A stretch of DNA of 64,000 nt from Lachnospiraceae bacterium (GCA_022791975.1 JAAWAC010000041.1:281363-345362), one strand, 5' to 3'. Numbered from the stretch's first letter, positions 36,329 to 45,844 are shown. The notes: a model not told the origin generated them from the letters alone. Program-made: numbers and translations.

Positions 36329-37360
36329 ATGAAAGCATTGATTTATGAGGGACCTAAGGTACTGACCGTTCAGGAGCGCCCGGAGCCGTCTCCGGCTGCT
36401 GGCCAGGTGAAGCTTAAAATCCGTGCCTGCGGAATCTGTGGCAGTGATACAGCTGGATATCTGGGAAAAACTGGAAGAAGAAATCCTGGACTGGTAATGG
36501 GCCATGAATTTGCCGGAGAGATCGTGGAGATAGGCGAGGGCTGCAAGCTTGGCTACCAGGTAGGCGATCGGGTGTCCGTACAGCCCAAGGAATTTTGCGG
36601 GGACTGCCCAGATTGTGAGCTGGGATATACCAATGTGTGTGGCGTAGGAAAGCCCCTTATGGGCTGCATCGACGTGGATGGTGCTTTTGAGGAGTATCTC
36701 TGTGTCAATGAGAAGCTGCTCTATAAAATGCCGGAGAATATGACCTATCTGGAAGGTGCTCTCATTGAGCCCTTTGCTGTGGCCTACGGCGGGGTTTGCA
36801 AGGCCGGGGACCTGAAGGGCAAGAATGTGCTGGTGATAGGCGGAGGCACCATCGGAGCCATGGCTCTGTGCATTGTAAAGACCATGGGTGCAAAAAATGT
36901 GATTGTGTCCGATTTAAGCGATGTCCGTCTGGAGACTGCAAAGAAACTGGGAGCTGACTACACTATCAATCCAGCTGGCAAGGACATAAAAGAAGAGGTA
37001 AAGAAGATTCTGGGCGGAGAGCTCTGCGATGTGGCACTGGAAGCTGTAGGTATCACTCCCACAGTACAGCAGGCTATGGCTGCCCTGAAAAATAGAGGAA
37101 CATGTGTTTGGATTGGAAATAACTGGAAAATGATTGAGATCAATATGCAGGAGATCGTAACCCAGGAGCTGACCGTCCGGGGAACCTATATCTACACCCA
37201 CAAGGAATTTGGAGAAGCCATGGAGTTTATCGCTGCCAATGATCTGGCTATTAACACCATAGTTTCTGAGGTGATTCCTCTGGAGAAAGCACCGGAATTG
37301 TTTGACGCTATTATTGCAGATCCCAATCAATATCTGAAGGTAGTAGTGACTTTTGATTAA
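36329..37360 (+). CDS. Zinc-dependent medium-chain dehydrogenase
   Basis: 344 residues. Catalytic zinc ligands are seen in ACGICGSD (Cys about 34) and GHEFAGE (His about 57), structural zinc in CGDCPDCELGYTNVC (about 86-100), and the NAD loop VIGGGTIGAMA (about 167). It belongs with L-idonate/sorbitol/L-threonine dehydrogenases. Candidates are L-idonate 5-dehydrogenase or L-galactonate 5-dehydrogenase; the latter would feed tagaturonate to uxaB/uxaA in this window. Last gene of the operon before the terminator at 37440. Confidence 0.88.
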   Translation: MKALIYEGPKVLTVQERPEPSPAAGQVKLKIRACGICGSDTAGYLGKTGRRNPGLVMGHEFAGEIVEIGEGCKLGYQVGDRVSVQPKEFCGDCPDCELGYTNVCGVGKPLMGCIDVDGAFEEYLCVNEKLLYKMPENMTYLEGALIEPFAVAYGGVCKAGDLKGKNVLVIGGGTIGAMALCIVKTMGAKNVIVSDLSDVRLETAKKLGADYTINPAGKDIKEEVKKILGGELCDVALEAVGITPTVQQAMAALKNRGTCVWIGNNWKMIEINMQEIVTQELTVRGTYIYTHKEFGEAMEFIAANDLAINTIVSEVIPLEKAPELFDAIIADPNQYLKVVVTFD

Positions 37361-37408
37361 GATATCTGAATAAAATCAGATAAAGCCCTCGGCTGCCAGG
37401 ATGCGCTA

Positions 37409-37438
37409 TGAGGTGCCCCCCAAAAAGTTAGACTTTTT
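37409..37438 (+). mobile_element. Possible orphan end of an IS3-family insertion sequence
   Basis: TGAGGTGCCCCCC followed by AAAAAGTTAGAC resembles, from memory, IS150/IS3-type terminal repeats (a G/C block then AAAGTTAGAC). No transposase frame is found within several kilobases and no second end was seen, so at most it is a solo end left after loss of the element. It lies in the 393-base gap 37361-37753. Confidence 0.35.
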
Positions 37439-37439
37439 A

Positions 37440-37476
37440 AAGCGTAGCAGTTTTTATAGCTGCTACGCTTATTTTT
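37440..37476 (+). terminator. Terminator after the sugar-acid operon
   Basis: A perfect 11-bp stem (37440-37450 with 37460-37470) and 9-base loop are followed by ATTTTTAT. An A-run lies on the other side, so it may act on both strands. Confidence 0.8.
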
Positions 37477-37547
37477 ATACAGACAAGAGACTGAGTTTCT
37501 ATTGTACAGGACTCAACCATCCTAGTTTATCTCAAATTCTCTGTTCA

Positions 37548-37685
37548 TTATATTTCCAGATATTCTTCCAGACAAATCCCTTGCTCATAGATTTTCGTAG
37601 CTGCTTCCACGCCTACGTAGCGGTAATGCCAGACTTCCTCCGCGGTGCCGGTGATTTCTGTCTTATTGCCGGGATATCTGATCCA
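37548..37685 (-). pseudogene. C-terminal remnant of a VanY-type D-Ala-D-Ala carboxypeptidase (M15B)
   Basis: On the minus strand, 46 residues read [20 protein letters not shown] and continue YRYVGVEAATKIYEQG then ICLEEYLEI to a TAA at 37548-37550. YPGNKTEITG, the WHYRYVG zinc/catalytic region and CLEEYL are the classic last 45 residues of VanY/LdcB peptidases. A TGA stands directly upstream in frame (37686-37688) and the rest of the enzyme is missing, so this is a dead fragment next to the glutamine synthetase gene. Confidence 0.8.
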
Positions 37686-37753
37686 TCAATTTTTCTTGCA
37701 ATTCCCCAGAAAATACGGTATCTTTAAAAGAAAAAGATTCCAGGAGAAAAATC

Positions 37754-39877
37754 ATGCAGGAAATCAAAAGCATTTCGGAAATATTTGGGACCCAGGTGTT
37801 CAACGACACGGTGATGCAGGAGCGTCTGCCCAAAAAGATTTATAGAGAGCTGAAAAAGACCATCGCCGAGGGCAAGGAGCTGGATTTGGCTGTGGCAGAC
37901 GTGGTGGCTCATGAGATGAAGGAATGGGCCATTGAGCAGGGAGCTACGCATTATTCCCACTGGTTTCAGCCCTTAACCGGGGCTACAGCGGAGAAGCACG
38001 ACGCCTTTTTGTCGGCGCCCCAGCCCAGTGGGAAGGTTCTGATGGAATTTTCCGGCAAGGAGCTGGTAAAGGGAGAGCCGGATGCCTCCTCCTTCCCCTC
38101 CGGGGGCTTACGGGCTACTTTTGAGGCCCGGGGCTACACCGCCTGGGACTGCACTTCCCCGGCCTTTGTGCGCAAGGGAGCCAATGGGGGAGGGGGAATT
38201 CTGTATATTCCCACAGCCTTTTGTTCCTACAAGGGGGAGGCCCTGGATCAAAAGACCCCCCTTCTGCGCTCCATGGAGGCTATCAACTTTCAGTCTCTGC
38301 GCCTTTTGCGGTTGTTTGGAAATGAGACCTCCAGCCGGGTGACCCCCTCTGTGGGAGCAGAGCAGGAGTATTTCCTGGTGGATCGGGAGAAGTATTTAAA
38401 GAGAAAGGACCTGGTATTTACAGGGAGAACCCTCTTTGGAGCCATGCCTCCCAAGGGACAGGAGCTGGATGACCACTATTTTGGGGTGATCCGACAGCGA
38501 ATCGCGGATTTTATGGGGGATGTGAATACGGAGCTGTGGAAGCTGGGAGTTTCGGCCAAAACCCAGCACAATGAGGTGGCACCAGGGCAGCATGAGCTGG
38601 CGCCCATTTACGCGGAGTGTAACGTAGCTGTGGACCATAACCAGCTGGTCATGGAAACCCTGAAATTGGTGGCTTACCGCCATGGACTGCAATGCGTGCT
38701 CCACGAAAAGCCCTTTGCCGGGGTCAACGGTTCCGGAAAGCATAATAACTGGTCCCTGATCACCGATGATGGCATCAATCTTCTGGAGCCGGGAAAGACC
38801 CCCCATGAAAATATTCAGTTCCTTCTGGTGTTGATCTGTGTGCTCCGGGCTGTGGACAGGCATGCGGCCCTTCTCAGGGAGGCTGCGGCCGACGTGGGGA
38901 ATGACCATCGGTTGGGGGCTAATGAGGCGCCACCAGCGATTATCTCTGTGTATCTGGGAGAGCAGCTGGAGGATGTGCTGTCTCAGCTTATCAGCACCGG
39001 GGCAGCCACCCACAGCATTAAGGGGGGCCATCTGCACACGGGAGTGCGGACCCTGCCGGATTTTGCCAGGGATGCCACGGATCGAAACCGGACTTCCCCC
39101 TTTGCCTTTACGGGAAATAAGTTTGAATTCCGCATGGTGGGCTCCCGGGATTCCGTGGCTTCCGCCAATGTGGTGTTAAATACCATTGTGGCCGAGAGCT
39201 TTGCTGACGCCTGCGATCGCCTGGAGAAGGCCCAGGATTTTGACATAGCTGTTCACGATTTAATCAAAGAATATGCCTCTGCCCACCAGCGGATTGTGTT
39301 TAATGGCAACGGATATTCCCAGGAATGGGTGGAAGAGGCAGCCCGCCGGGGTCTCCCCAATTTAAGCTGTATGGTAGAGACTATTCCGGCTCTGATTAGT
39401 CCGGAAACGGTAGAGCTTTTTGAACGGTTCGGTGTATTTACCCGGGCAGAACTGGAATCCCGGGCGGAAATCAAATATGAGACCTACACTAAGGCCATGA
39501 ACATAGAGGCCCGGGCCATGATCGACATTGCCAGCAAGCAGATCATTCCGGCCGTGGTGCAGTATACGACGGCGTTAGCCTCCTCCATCAATCAGATCCG
39601 CACAGCCTGTGGGGAGGCCAATATCAGCGTACAGATAGAGCTGCTAAAGGACTGCTCCACAGCGCTGGCATCCGCCAAGGCCGCCTTAAAGCAGCTGATC
39701 GCCCTTACGGAGGCTGCCTCGGAATATGGGGAGGGGAGGGAGAGAGCCCTCTATTTCCGGGAAAAGGTAGTGCCAGCCATGGAGGACCTGCGGGCCCCTG
39801 TGGACAAGCTGGAAATGCTGGTGGCCAAGGATATGTGGCCCATGCCCTCCTACGGGGATCTGCTGTTTGAGGTGTAA
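37754..39877 (+). CDS. glnN: Glutamine synthetase type III
   Basis: 707 residues, full length for GSIII, which joins ammonia to glutamate using ATP. Recognisable stretches are [21 protein letters not shown] near residue 60, [11 protein letters not shown] (about 200, metal-binding Glu), [26 protein letters not shown] (ATP/glutamate site) and [17 protein letters not shown]. The C-terminus is [17 protein letters not shown] lies upstream. It converges on uxaC with 11 bases between stops. A second, internally deleted copy is at 45845. Confidence 0.96.
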   Translation: MQEIKSISEIFGTQVFNDTVMQERLPKKIYRELKKTIAEGKELDLAVADVVAHEMKEWAIEQGATHYSHWFQPLTGATAEKHDAFLSAPQPSGKVLMEFSGKELVKGEPDASSFPSGGLRATFEARGYTAWDCTSPAFVRKGANGGGGILYIPTAFCSYKGEALDQKTPLLRSMEAINFQSLRLLRLFGNETSSRVTPSVGAEQEYFLVDREKYLKRKDLVFTGRTLFGAMPPKGQELDDHYFGVIRQRIADFMGDVNTELWKLGVSAKTQHNEVAPGQHELAPIYAECNVAVDHNQLVMETLKLVAYRHGLQCVLHEKPFAGVNGSGKHNNWSLITDDGINLLEPGKTPHENIQFLLVLICVLRAVDRHAALLREAAADVGNDHRLGANEAPPAIISVYLGEQLEDVLSQLISTGAATHSIKGGHLHTGVRTLPDFARDATDRNRTSPFAFTGNKFEFRMVGSRDSVASANVVLNTIVAESFADACDRLEKAQDFDIAVHDLIKEYASAHQRIVFNGNGYSQEWVEEAARRGLPNLSCMVETIPALISPETVELFERFGVFTRAELESRAEIKYETYTKAMNIEARAMIDIASKQIIPAVVQYTTALASSINQIRTACGEANISVQIELLKDCSTALASAKAALKQLIALTEAASEYGEGRERALYFREKVVPAMEDLRAPVDKLEMLVAKDMWPMPSYGDLLFEV

Positions 39878-39888
39878 GGGGCTGGACT

Positions 39889-41295
39889 CTACACCGAAAA
39901 GCCGAAATAGTTTCGGGCGTTGAAATAGGAGATGCCCTGGATGATTTCTTTTAACGCCTTTTCGTCCGCCGGGTATTCTCCACTCTCCACCCAGCCACCG
40001 ATTAATTCGCAGAGTATCCGGCGGAAGTATTCGTGGCGGGTGTAGGAGAGAAAGCTGCGGGAATCTGTCAGCATGCCTATAAAATTGCCCAGAACCCCCA
40101 GACTTGCCAGATTGGTCAGCTGTTCCGTTATACCGGCCTTGTGATCGTTAAACCACCAGGCGCTGCCCTGCTGGATTTTTCCTATGGCGCTGGCATCCTG
40201 AAAGCATCCCAGTATGGTGCCTATGGCTGCATTGTCATGGGGATTCAGGGAATAGAGAATGGTTTTGGGAAGCTGGTCCATGGTACAGAGGGCATTGAGG
40301 AAGTCTGCTGTCTGGGAAGAAGGGGTGTGGTTGTTTATACAGTCATAGCCTGTATCTGGTCCCAGCTTTTCATAGGCCCGGGTATTGTTGTCCCTTTTGC
40401 AGCCATAATGGAGCTGCATCACCCAATTCCGAGAGTGATATTCCTGGCCTGCAAATAACAGAAAGGCGGTCTGAAACTGTAATAATTCCTTCTGCGTGGG
40501 GATTTGTCCTGCCAGGCGGCGGCTAAAAATGGCCTCCAGCTCCTGTTGAGAGGCAGGCACATACATAATATAGTCCAGGGCGTGATCGGAGACCCGGCAA
40601 CCATGGGCGGCAAAATAGTCCATGCGAAGACGAAGAGCTGCCTTTAAGTCTGCAAAAGATAGAATCTTTGTGCCGCTCAGCTGTTCCAGGGTTGCCAGAT
40701 ATTCCAGATACCCTGATTTTTCTATATGCATAGCCTTGTCCGGGCGCCAGGCCGGGAGCACAGACACTGTGAAGGTGGGATCTGCGGCGATCTTTTCATG
40801 CCACTCCAGAGAATCCACCGGATCGTCCGTGGTGCAGAGTAGGGTCACATGGGACTGGACAATGATATTGCGCACGGACATGGAATCTTCCTGGAGCTTT
40901 TCGTTGCACAGATTCCACACTTCCTGGGCTGTATCGCGGTTGAGGCAGCCTGTATAGCCGAAATAGCGCTGTAGTTCCAGGTGGCTCCAGTGGTACAGGG
41001 GATTTCCGATGGCCTTTTCCAGGGTCTCGGCCCACTTCTGAAATTTATCCCGATCCGATCCATTGCCAGTAATATAATACTCATCAATGCCGTTAGAGCG
41101 CATAAGGCGCCATTTATAGTGATCTCCTCCCAGCCATATCTGGGTAATATTGGAAAATTTCCGATCCTCGGCAATTTCCCGGGGACTGATATGGCAGTGA
41201 TAGTCCAAAATGGGCATTGCAGCGGCATAGGAATGAAACAGTTTTTTTGCTGTTTCCGTGGATAATAAAAAATCTTCATTCATAAATGGTATCAT
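39889..41295 (-). CDS. uxaC: Glucuronate (uronate) isomerase
   Basis: Converts D-glucuronate to D-fructuronate and D-galacturonate to D-tagaturonate, the first intracellular step of hexuronate use. 468 residues with FLLSTETAKKLFHSYA, the metal-site motif ILDYHCHISPREIAED (about 29-44) and GYTGCLNRDTA. It starts 4 bases after the lacI stop behind AAGGAG, so it is co-transcribed with its regulator on the minus strand. Together with uxaB and uxaA on the plus strand it makes the galacturonate branch complete down to 2-keto-3-deoxygluconate. Confidence 0.96.
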   Translation of the reverse strand: MIPFMNEDFLLSTETAKKLFHSYAAAMPILDYHCHISPREIAEDRKFSNITQIWLGGDHYKWRLMRSNGIDEYYITGNGSDRDKFQKWAETLEKAIGNPLYHWSHLELQRYFGYTGCLNRDTAQEVWNLCNEKLQEDSMSVRNIIVQSHVTLLCTTDDPVDSLEWHEKIAADPTFTVSVLPAWRPDKAMHIEKSGYLEYLATLEQLSGTKILSFADLKAALRLRMDYFAAHGCRVSDHALDYIMYVPASQQELEAIFSRRLAGQIPTQKELLQFQTAFLLFAGQEYHSRNWVMQLHYGCKRDNNTRAYEKLGPDTGYDCINNHTPSSQTADFLNALCTMDQLPKTILYSLNPHDNAAIGTILGCFQDASAIGKIQQGSAWWFNDHKAGITEQLTNLASLGVLGNFIGMLTDSRSFLSYTRHEYFRRILCELIGGWVESGEYPADEKALKEIIQGISYFNARNYFGFSV

Positions 41296-41299
41296 GGTT

Positions 41300-42346
41300 T
41301 CATTCTCCTTGTATAGGATTCTTTTGATTTTCTCCTACTTGAGCAAAAGCCCTGTCTGTGGTTCCCCGGTGCAGGATTTGGCCAGATAAAATGATTCGGG
41401 ATGGGACTGGCTCTTTGGCCAGAGCCTTTGTCAGCAGAGAGATTGCGCTGGTACAGGCAAAGCCCAGCTGATTATCCACGGTGCTCAGCTCCGGATCACA
41501 GCAGAGTCCCAGCTTGGAATTGTTATAGCCCAGGATAGACAGGTCCTGGGGAACCGACAGTCCCTGAACCCGGGCGAATTTCAGGGCGCCGATAGCCATC
41601 TCATCGTCAGAGGTGAGAATAGCGTCAAATTTTCGTTGTTCCCAGAGATTTTTTAGATAATCCCGGGTTTCATAGATGGTACCATTGACGCAGGCACTGT
41701 AAAATTGTTCCTGGGGCAGGCCAAGGCTGCGGCAGGCATCCTCAAAGCCCGCCAGCTTGCGACGGCCACTGTAGGAAAGGGTGCGATACAGATACAACAG
41801 GCGCTTGCGGCCCTGGATGGCAAAGCGGGTAGTGGCCAGGTGTAGAGCCTCGTAATCATCGCAGAGAGAGCAATAGATCTGGGGGCCCTCCAGATACCCG
41901 TTGACAATAACCACAGGGATCTCCCGGGCAGCGTCCAGAATATACTGATTATATTCCGGTTTCGCCTCCACAAAGTTGGAGCCCACCAGAATCACAGCAT
42001 CCACCCGTTTGGACAGCAGCAGATCCAGATATTGGCGGCGAACCTGTGGGTCATAGCCGGTGCAGCACAGAAGAGAATCATAGCCATGGGCCCGCAGACC
42101 CTGCTCCAGAAGGTAGATGGCCAGAGCCAGAAAAGAATCTGAAGAGTCCGCGCACAGAATGCCAATGGTATGCATGGTGTTTAGCCCCAGGCCTCTGGCA
42201 AAGGCATTGGGGGTGTAGCCAGTCTCCTCTATTATGGAAAGAATCTTTTGCCGGGTGGCTTCGCTGACCTTTCCGCTTCCATTCAGGACCCGGGAGACCG
42301 TGGCGATGGAAACCCCGGCCCGCCTGGATATATCATAGATATTCAT
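41300..42346 (-). CDS. LacI-family repressor of the uxa genes
   Basis: 348 residues. N-terminal helix-turn-helix MNIYDISRRAGVSIATVSRV and hinge helix (YTPNAFARGLG) are followed by a periplasmic-binding-like sensor domain (about 60-340; TIGILCADSSDSF at its start). GAGGTGA lies 7 bases upstream of the ATG. Two near-identical 14-bp palindromes of LacI type lie in the divergent region to uxaA, so it most likely represses uxaAB and itself, with a hexuronate intermediate as inducer. Confidence 0.93.
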   Translation of the reverse strand: MNIYDISRRAGVSIATVSRVLNGSGKVSEATRQKILSIIEETGYTPNAFARGLGLNTMHTIGILCADSSDSFLALAIYLLEQGLRAHGYDSLLCCTGYDPQVRRQYLDLLLSKRVDAVILVGSNFVEAKPEYNQYILDAAREIPVVIVNGYLEGPQIYCSLCDDYEALHLATTRFAIQGRKRLLYLYRTLSYSGRRKLAGFEDACRSLGLPQEQFYSACVNGTIYETRDYLKNLWEQRKFDAILTSDDEMAIGALKFARVQGLSVPQDLSILGYNNSKLGLCCDPELSTVDNQLGFACTSAISLLTKALAKEPVPSRIILSGQILHRGTTDRAFAQVGENQKNPIQGE

Positions 42347-42417
42347 AGGATTGTCACCTCCTGAAATGATGATGGACTGTTGGCAAGGGATAAAACGGCA
42401 GGGATAAGGAAGGAAAA

Positions 42418-42431
42418 TGTAAATGCTTACA
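42418..42431. promoter_or_regulatory. LacI-type operator O1 in the lacI promoter region
   Basis: TGTAAATGCTTACA, a 14-bp near-palindrome with TGTAA/TTACA half-sites. It lies just downstream of the minus-strand -10 box (42444-42449), fitting autorepression of lacI-uxaC. It differs from O2 at only one base. Confidence 0.75.
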
Positions 42432-42443
42432 TTTTATAAAATG

Positions 42444-42472
42444 ATTATACTGTTTGGGAGAAGAAAAAGCAA
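42444..42472 (-). promoter_or_regulatory. Probable promoter of lacI-uxaC
   Basis: On the minus strand: TTGCTT (42467-42472), 17 bases, TATAAT (42444-42449). The -35 box is weak. Confidence 0.55.
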
Positions 42473-42545
42473 CGGTAATTTTAAATTTTTTTCCGGAAAT
42501 ATCCGGGAATAATAGAGATTCCCCGTGATTTTGCAGAATGAACTA

Positions 42546-42574
42546 TTGACAAGTGGAGGTTGTGGAGATATTAT
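42546..42574 (+). promoter_or_regulatory. Sigma-A promoter of uxaAB
   Basis: TTGACA, 17 bases, TATTAT, about 48 bases before the uxaA ATG. Operator O2 begins 3 bases after the -10 box. Confidence 0.8.
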
Positions 42575-42577
42575 TAA

Positions 42578-42591
42578 TGTAAATACTTACA
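42578..42591. promoter_or_regulatory. LacI-type operator O2 over the uxaA transcription start
   Basis: TGTAAATACTTACA, matching O1 at 13 of 14 positions and separated from it by 160 bases centre to centre. Covers the expected +1 of the uxaA promoter, so bound repressor would block initiation; the two sites could also support a loop. Confidence 0.8.
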
Positions 42592-42622
42592 TTATGCTTG
42601 GCCATAAAACAAGGAGAAAAGC

Positions 42623-44104
42623 ATGCAGGATTTTGTTAAAATTCATACGGGCGATACGGTTGCAGTGGCATTGAAGCCTCTGGAGGCCGGAAGGGTTCTG
42701 GATGTGGCAGGGGTGAGAGTAACCCTAAGAGAAAAAATTCCCCAGGGACATAAGTTTGCCCTGGAGGAGATAGAGGCCGGGGCGCAGGTCATCAAATACA
42801 ACGCAGTCATCGGCGTGGCAGAAAAGCCCATTGCCCGGGGAGACTGGGTCCACACCCACAATTTGAAAACCGGGCTGGGAGAGCTTTTGACTTACACATA
42901 TACCCCTGAGGCCATATCTCTATCACCGTGTGAACCCCTTACTTTTTGGGGATACCGCAGACCAGATGGCAGGTCAGGGGTGCGCAATGAAATCTGGATC
43001 ATCCCCACCGTTGGATGTGTAAATAATGTGGCTACGGCCATTGAGCGGCAGGCCCAAAGACTTGTGGGAGGGAGTGTGGAGGAGATCGTGGCGTTTCCCC
43101 ATCCCTATGGATGCTCACAGATGGGGGAGGATCAGGAAAATACCAGGAAAATTTTGGCAGATCTGGTGAACCACCCCAATGCGGGGGGAGTGCTGGTGTT
43201 GGGACTTGGCTGTGAGAACAGTGGCATTGAGGAGCTGAAACCCTATATAGGGCCCTGGGATCCCAAACGGGTGCGGTTCCTGGTAGCCCAGGAGTGTGAG
43301 GATGAGATAGAGGAAGCGCTAAGCATTTTGGAGGAGTTGGCAGACTATGTAGGACAGTTTCAGAGGGAGCCTATTTTGGCCAGCGAGTTGGTTATCGGCC
43401 TGAAGTGCGGAGGATCCGACGGACTGTCAGGCATTACGGCCAATCCGGTAGTGGGGGCTTTTTCGGATCTGCTGGTGGCCCAGGGGGGAACCACCATTCT
43501 CACCGAAGTTCCGGAGATGTTTGGGGCGGAAACCATGTTGATGAACCGCTGCAAAAACCAGGAGCTGTTTGAGAAAACAGTGGAATTAATCAATGACTTT
43601 AAAACCTACTTTACCAGTCATGGACAGACTGTCTATGAGAATCCTTCTCCCGGAAATAAAAAGGGGGGGATTTCCACCCTGGAGGATAAGTCCCTGGGCT
43701 GTACCCAGAAGTCTGGCAGTGCTCCCGTGTGTGGGGTTCTGAAATATGGGGAAACGGTAAAGAGAAAGGGCCTGCATCTTCTCAGCGCGCCGGGAAATGA
43801 TCTGGTGGCATCCACGGCTCTGGCTGCATCCGGGGCCCATATAGTTCTGTTTACCACAGGAAGAGGGACGCCCTTTGCATCCCCGGTGCCCACGGTAAAG
43901 ATATCCTCCAACTCCATGATCTATGAGAGGAAGGAGAACTGGATTGATTTTAACTGTGGCACATTGGTGGGGGAAGGAAACTTGGAAGAATTATCCAGTC
44001 ATCTGTTCTCCTATGTGCTGGCTGTGGCCTCCGGGGAGAAGGTCAAGGCAGAAAAAAGGGGATTTCATGACATGGCCATATTTAAACAGGGGGTAACCCT
44101 GTAA
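42623..44104 (+). CDS. uxaA: Altronate dehydratase
   Basis: Dehydrates D-altronate to 2-keto-3-deoxy-D-gluconate. 493 residues: N-terminal SAF domain (about 1-95; VHTHNLKTGLG with the two His near residue 75), then the UxaA core beginning GYRRPDGRSGVRNEIWIIPTVG (about 112), GCSQMGEDQENTRKIL, GLGCENSGI and GLKCGGSDGLSGITANP (about 260). Iron-dependent in E. coli. AAGGAGAAA precedes the ATG. First gene of the uxaAB operon. Confidence 0.96.
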   Translation: MQDFVKIHTGDTVAVALKPLEAGRVLDVAGVRVTLREKIPQGHKFALEEIEAGAQVIKYNAVIGVAEKPIARGDWVHTHNLKTGLGELLTYTYTPEAISLSPCEPLTFWGYRRPDGRSGVRNEIWIIPTVGCVNNVATAIERQAQRLVGGSVEEIVAFPHPYGCSQMGEDQENTRKILADLVNHPNAGGVLVLGLGCENSGIEELKPYIGPWDPKRVRFLVAQECEDEIEEALSILEELADYVGQFQREPILASELVIGLKCGGSDGLSGITANPVVGAFSDLLVAQGGTTILTEVPEMFGAETMLMNRCKNQELFEKTVELINDFKTYFTSHGQTVYENPSPGNKKGGISTLEDKSLGCTQKSGSAPVCGVLKYGETVKRKGLHLLSAPGNDLVASTALAASGAHIVLFTTGRGTPFASPVPTVKISSNSMIYERKENWIDFNCGTLVGEGNLEELSSHLFSYVLAVASGEKVKAEKRGFHDMAIFKQGVTL

Positions 44105-44146
44105 ACCAGAGGCTGTTAAATAATAGAAAGAAGGAGCGTGTCAGCT

Positions 44147-45682
44147 ATGAAACAACTTTCCTATGCAGTGCTGGAGGAACAAGGATATAATGGGTATCTG
44201 CTGCGGGAGGCCCCAGAACGGGTGCTTCAGTTTGGAGAGGGGAATTTTCTCCGGGCGTTTGTGGACTATTTCTTTGATGTGCTGAATGAGAAGGCTGACT
44301 TTAACGGTAAAGTTGTGCTGTGCCAGCCCAAGGGATCGGATCTGGTGGATGAGATAAACCGACAGGAAGGGCTGTATACCTTGTATCTACAGGGCTTTGC
44401 GGGAGGACAAAGAGTCAGGGAGAGGCGGGTAATCAGTTGCGTGAGCAGATGCCTCCATCCCCGCCGGGACTATGCGGCTTTGATGAAGTGTGCGCAAAAT
44501 CCGGATCTGCGATATATTGTGTGTAATACTACGGAGGCGGGGATCGTGTATGATCCGTCCTGTGAGTTTTTAGACCAGCCGGCCTCCAGCTATCCGGGAA
44601 AGCTGACCCAGTTTCTCTATGAACGGTTTTTGCGGTTTGGGCATGAGCCGGGCAGGGGCTTTGTGGTCTTGGCCTGCGAGCTCATTGAAGACAATGGAAG
44701 GGAGCTGGAGAGCTGTGTGTTGCAATATGCCAGACAGTGGGCGCTGGGGGAGGATTTTGTGGGCTGGCTTAGGCGAGAGAATCTTTTCTGCTCCACCTTG
44801 GTGGATCGGATTGTAACAGGGTATCCCAAAGGCCAGGCAGCAACATTTCACAAAGAGAATGGGTATGAGGACAGGCTTTTGGATACAGGGGAGGTATTTG
44901 GATTCTGGGTCATTGAGGGGCCAGAGAGTCTGAAAGAAGAGCTGCCCTTTGAGAAGGCCGGGCTGCCTGTTTTGATCACCTGTGACCACAAGCCCTATAA
45001 GCAGAGAAAGGTCCGGATTCTCAATGGCGCCCATACCACGATGGCGCTGGGAGCCTACCTGGCCGGACAAAATATTGTGCGGGGTTGTATGGAGGATAAG
45101 GTGATCCGGGACTTTATGAAGAAAACTATCTATGAGGAGATTATTCCCACTCTGGATTTGCCCAGGGAGGAGCTGGCAGGATTTGCAGCCTCTGTAATGG
45201 AGCGGTTTCAAAATCCCTTTCTGGATCACAGCCTGCTGGCCATTGGGCTTAATTCCACATCCAAATGGAAGGCACGGGTGCTGCCCAGCTTGAAGGGCTA
45301 TGTGGAGCGGTTCCAGCAGCTGCCCGGATGCATCACAGCCTCTTTTGCCTTCTATATTGCCTTTTGTAGCGGACAGGATATGACAGCAAAGGGTCTGCTG
45401 GGAAAAAGAGGGGAGGAGGAATACCTGATCCAGGATGACAGACAGGTACTGGAATTCTTTGAAGCTTACCAGAAAGAGGAAGCGGAGGAAGTGGCCCATG
45501 CTGTGTGTATCGAACAAAAATTCTGGGGAGAGGATTTAAGTGAGATCCCTGGTTTTGAGAAGGCTGTGTCCCAGTACCTGACAGAAATCCGGTGCCGGGG
45601 TGCCTATGAGGTGATGAGAGGGTGTTTGCAGGAAAGAGGGGAGAGTGGAGCCCAGGCGGAGGGAGTCATAATTTCAAAATAA
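44147..45682 (+). CDS. uxaB: Tagaturonate reductase (altronate oxidoreductase)
   Basis: Reduces D-tagaturonate to D-altronate with NADH, linking UxaC to UxaA. 511 residues of the mannitol dehydrogenase family: VLQFGEGNFLRAFVDYFFD at the NAD-binding start, FCSTLVDRIVTGYP (about 220), and the catalytic Lys region KVRILNGAHT (about 287). Start at ATG 44147, 11 bases after AAGGAG; the in-frame GTG at 44138 is too close to that site. No terminator is visible after it. Confidence 0.94.
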   Translation: MKQLSYAVLEEQGYNGYLLREAPERVLQFGEGNFLRAFVDYFFDVLNEKADFNGKVVLCQPKGSDLVDEINRQEGLYTLYLQGFAGGQRVRERRVISCVSRCLHPRRDYAALMKCAQNPDLRYIVCNTTEAGIVYDPSCEFLDQPASSYPGKLTQFLYERFLRFGHEPGRGFVVLACELIEDNGRELESCVLQYARQWALGEDFVGWLRRENLFCSTLVDRIVTGYPKGQAATFHKENGYEDRLLDTGEVFGFWVIEGPESLKEELPFEKAGLPVLITCDHKPYKQRKVRILNGAHTTMALGAYLAGQNIVRGCMEDKVIRDFMKKTIYEEIIPTLDLPREELAGFAASVMERFQNPFLDHSLLAIGLNSTSKWKARVLPSLKGYVERFQQLPGCITASFAFYIAFCSGQDMTAKGLLGKRGEEEYLIQDDRQVLEFFEAYQKEEAEEVAHAVCIEQKFWGEDLSEIPGFEKAVSQYLTEIRCRGAYEVMRGCLQERGESGAQAEGVIISK

Positions 45683-45844
45683 CAAATATAGAAAAAGAAC
45701 AGAAAAAAGAAAATTTTGCGCGGATTTTTAGGAAAAATCGTGTTAGGTATAATCCATACAAAGCAAAGAACAGGGGCGTTCCATTGAAGGGAAGGTCTTT
45801 TTTGCTGTGCATAGAGCAGCGGGGAGGAAAGGATGGAGGATAGT

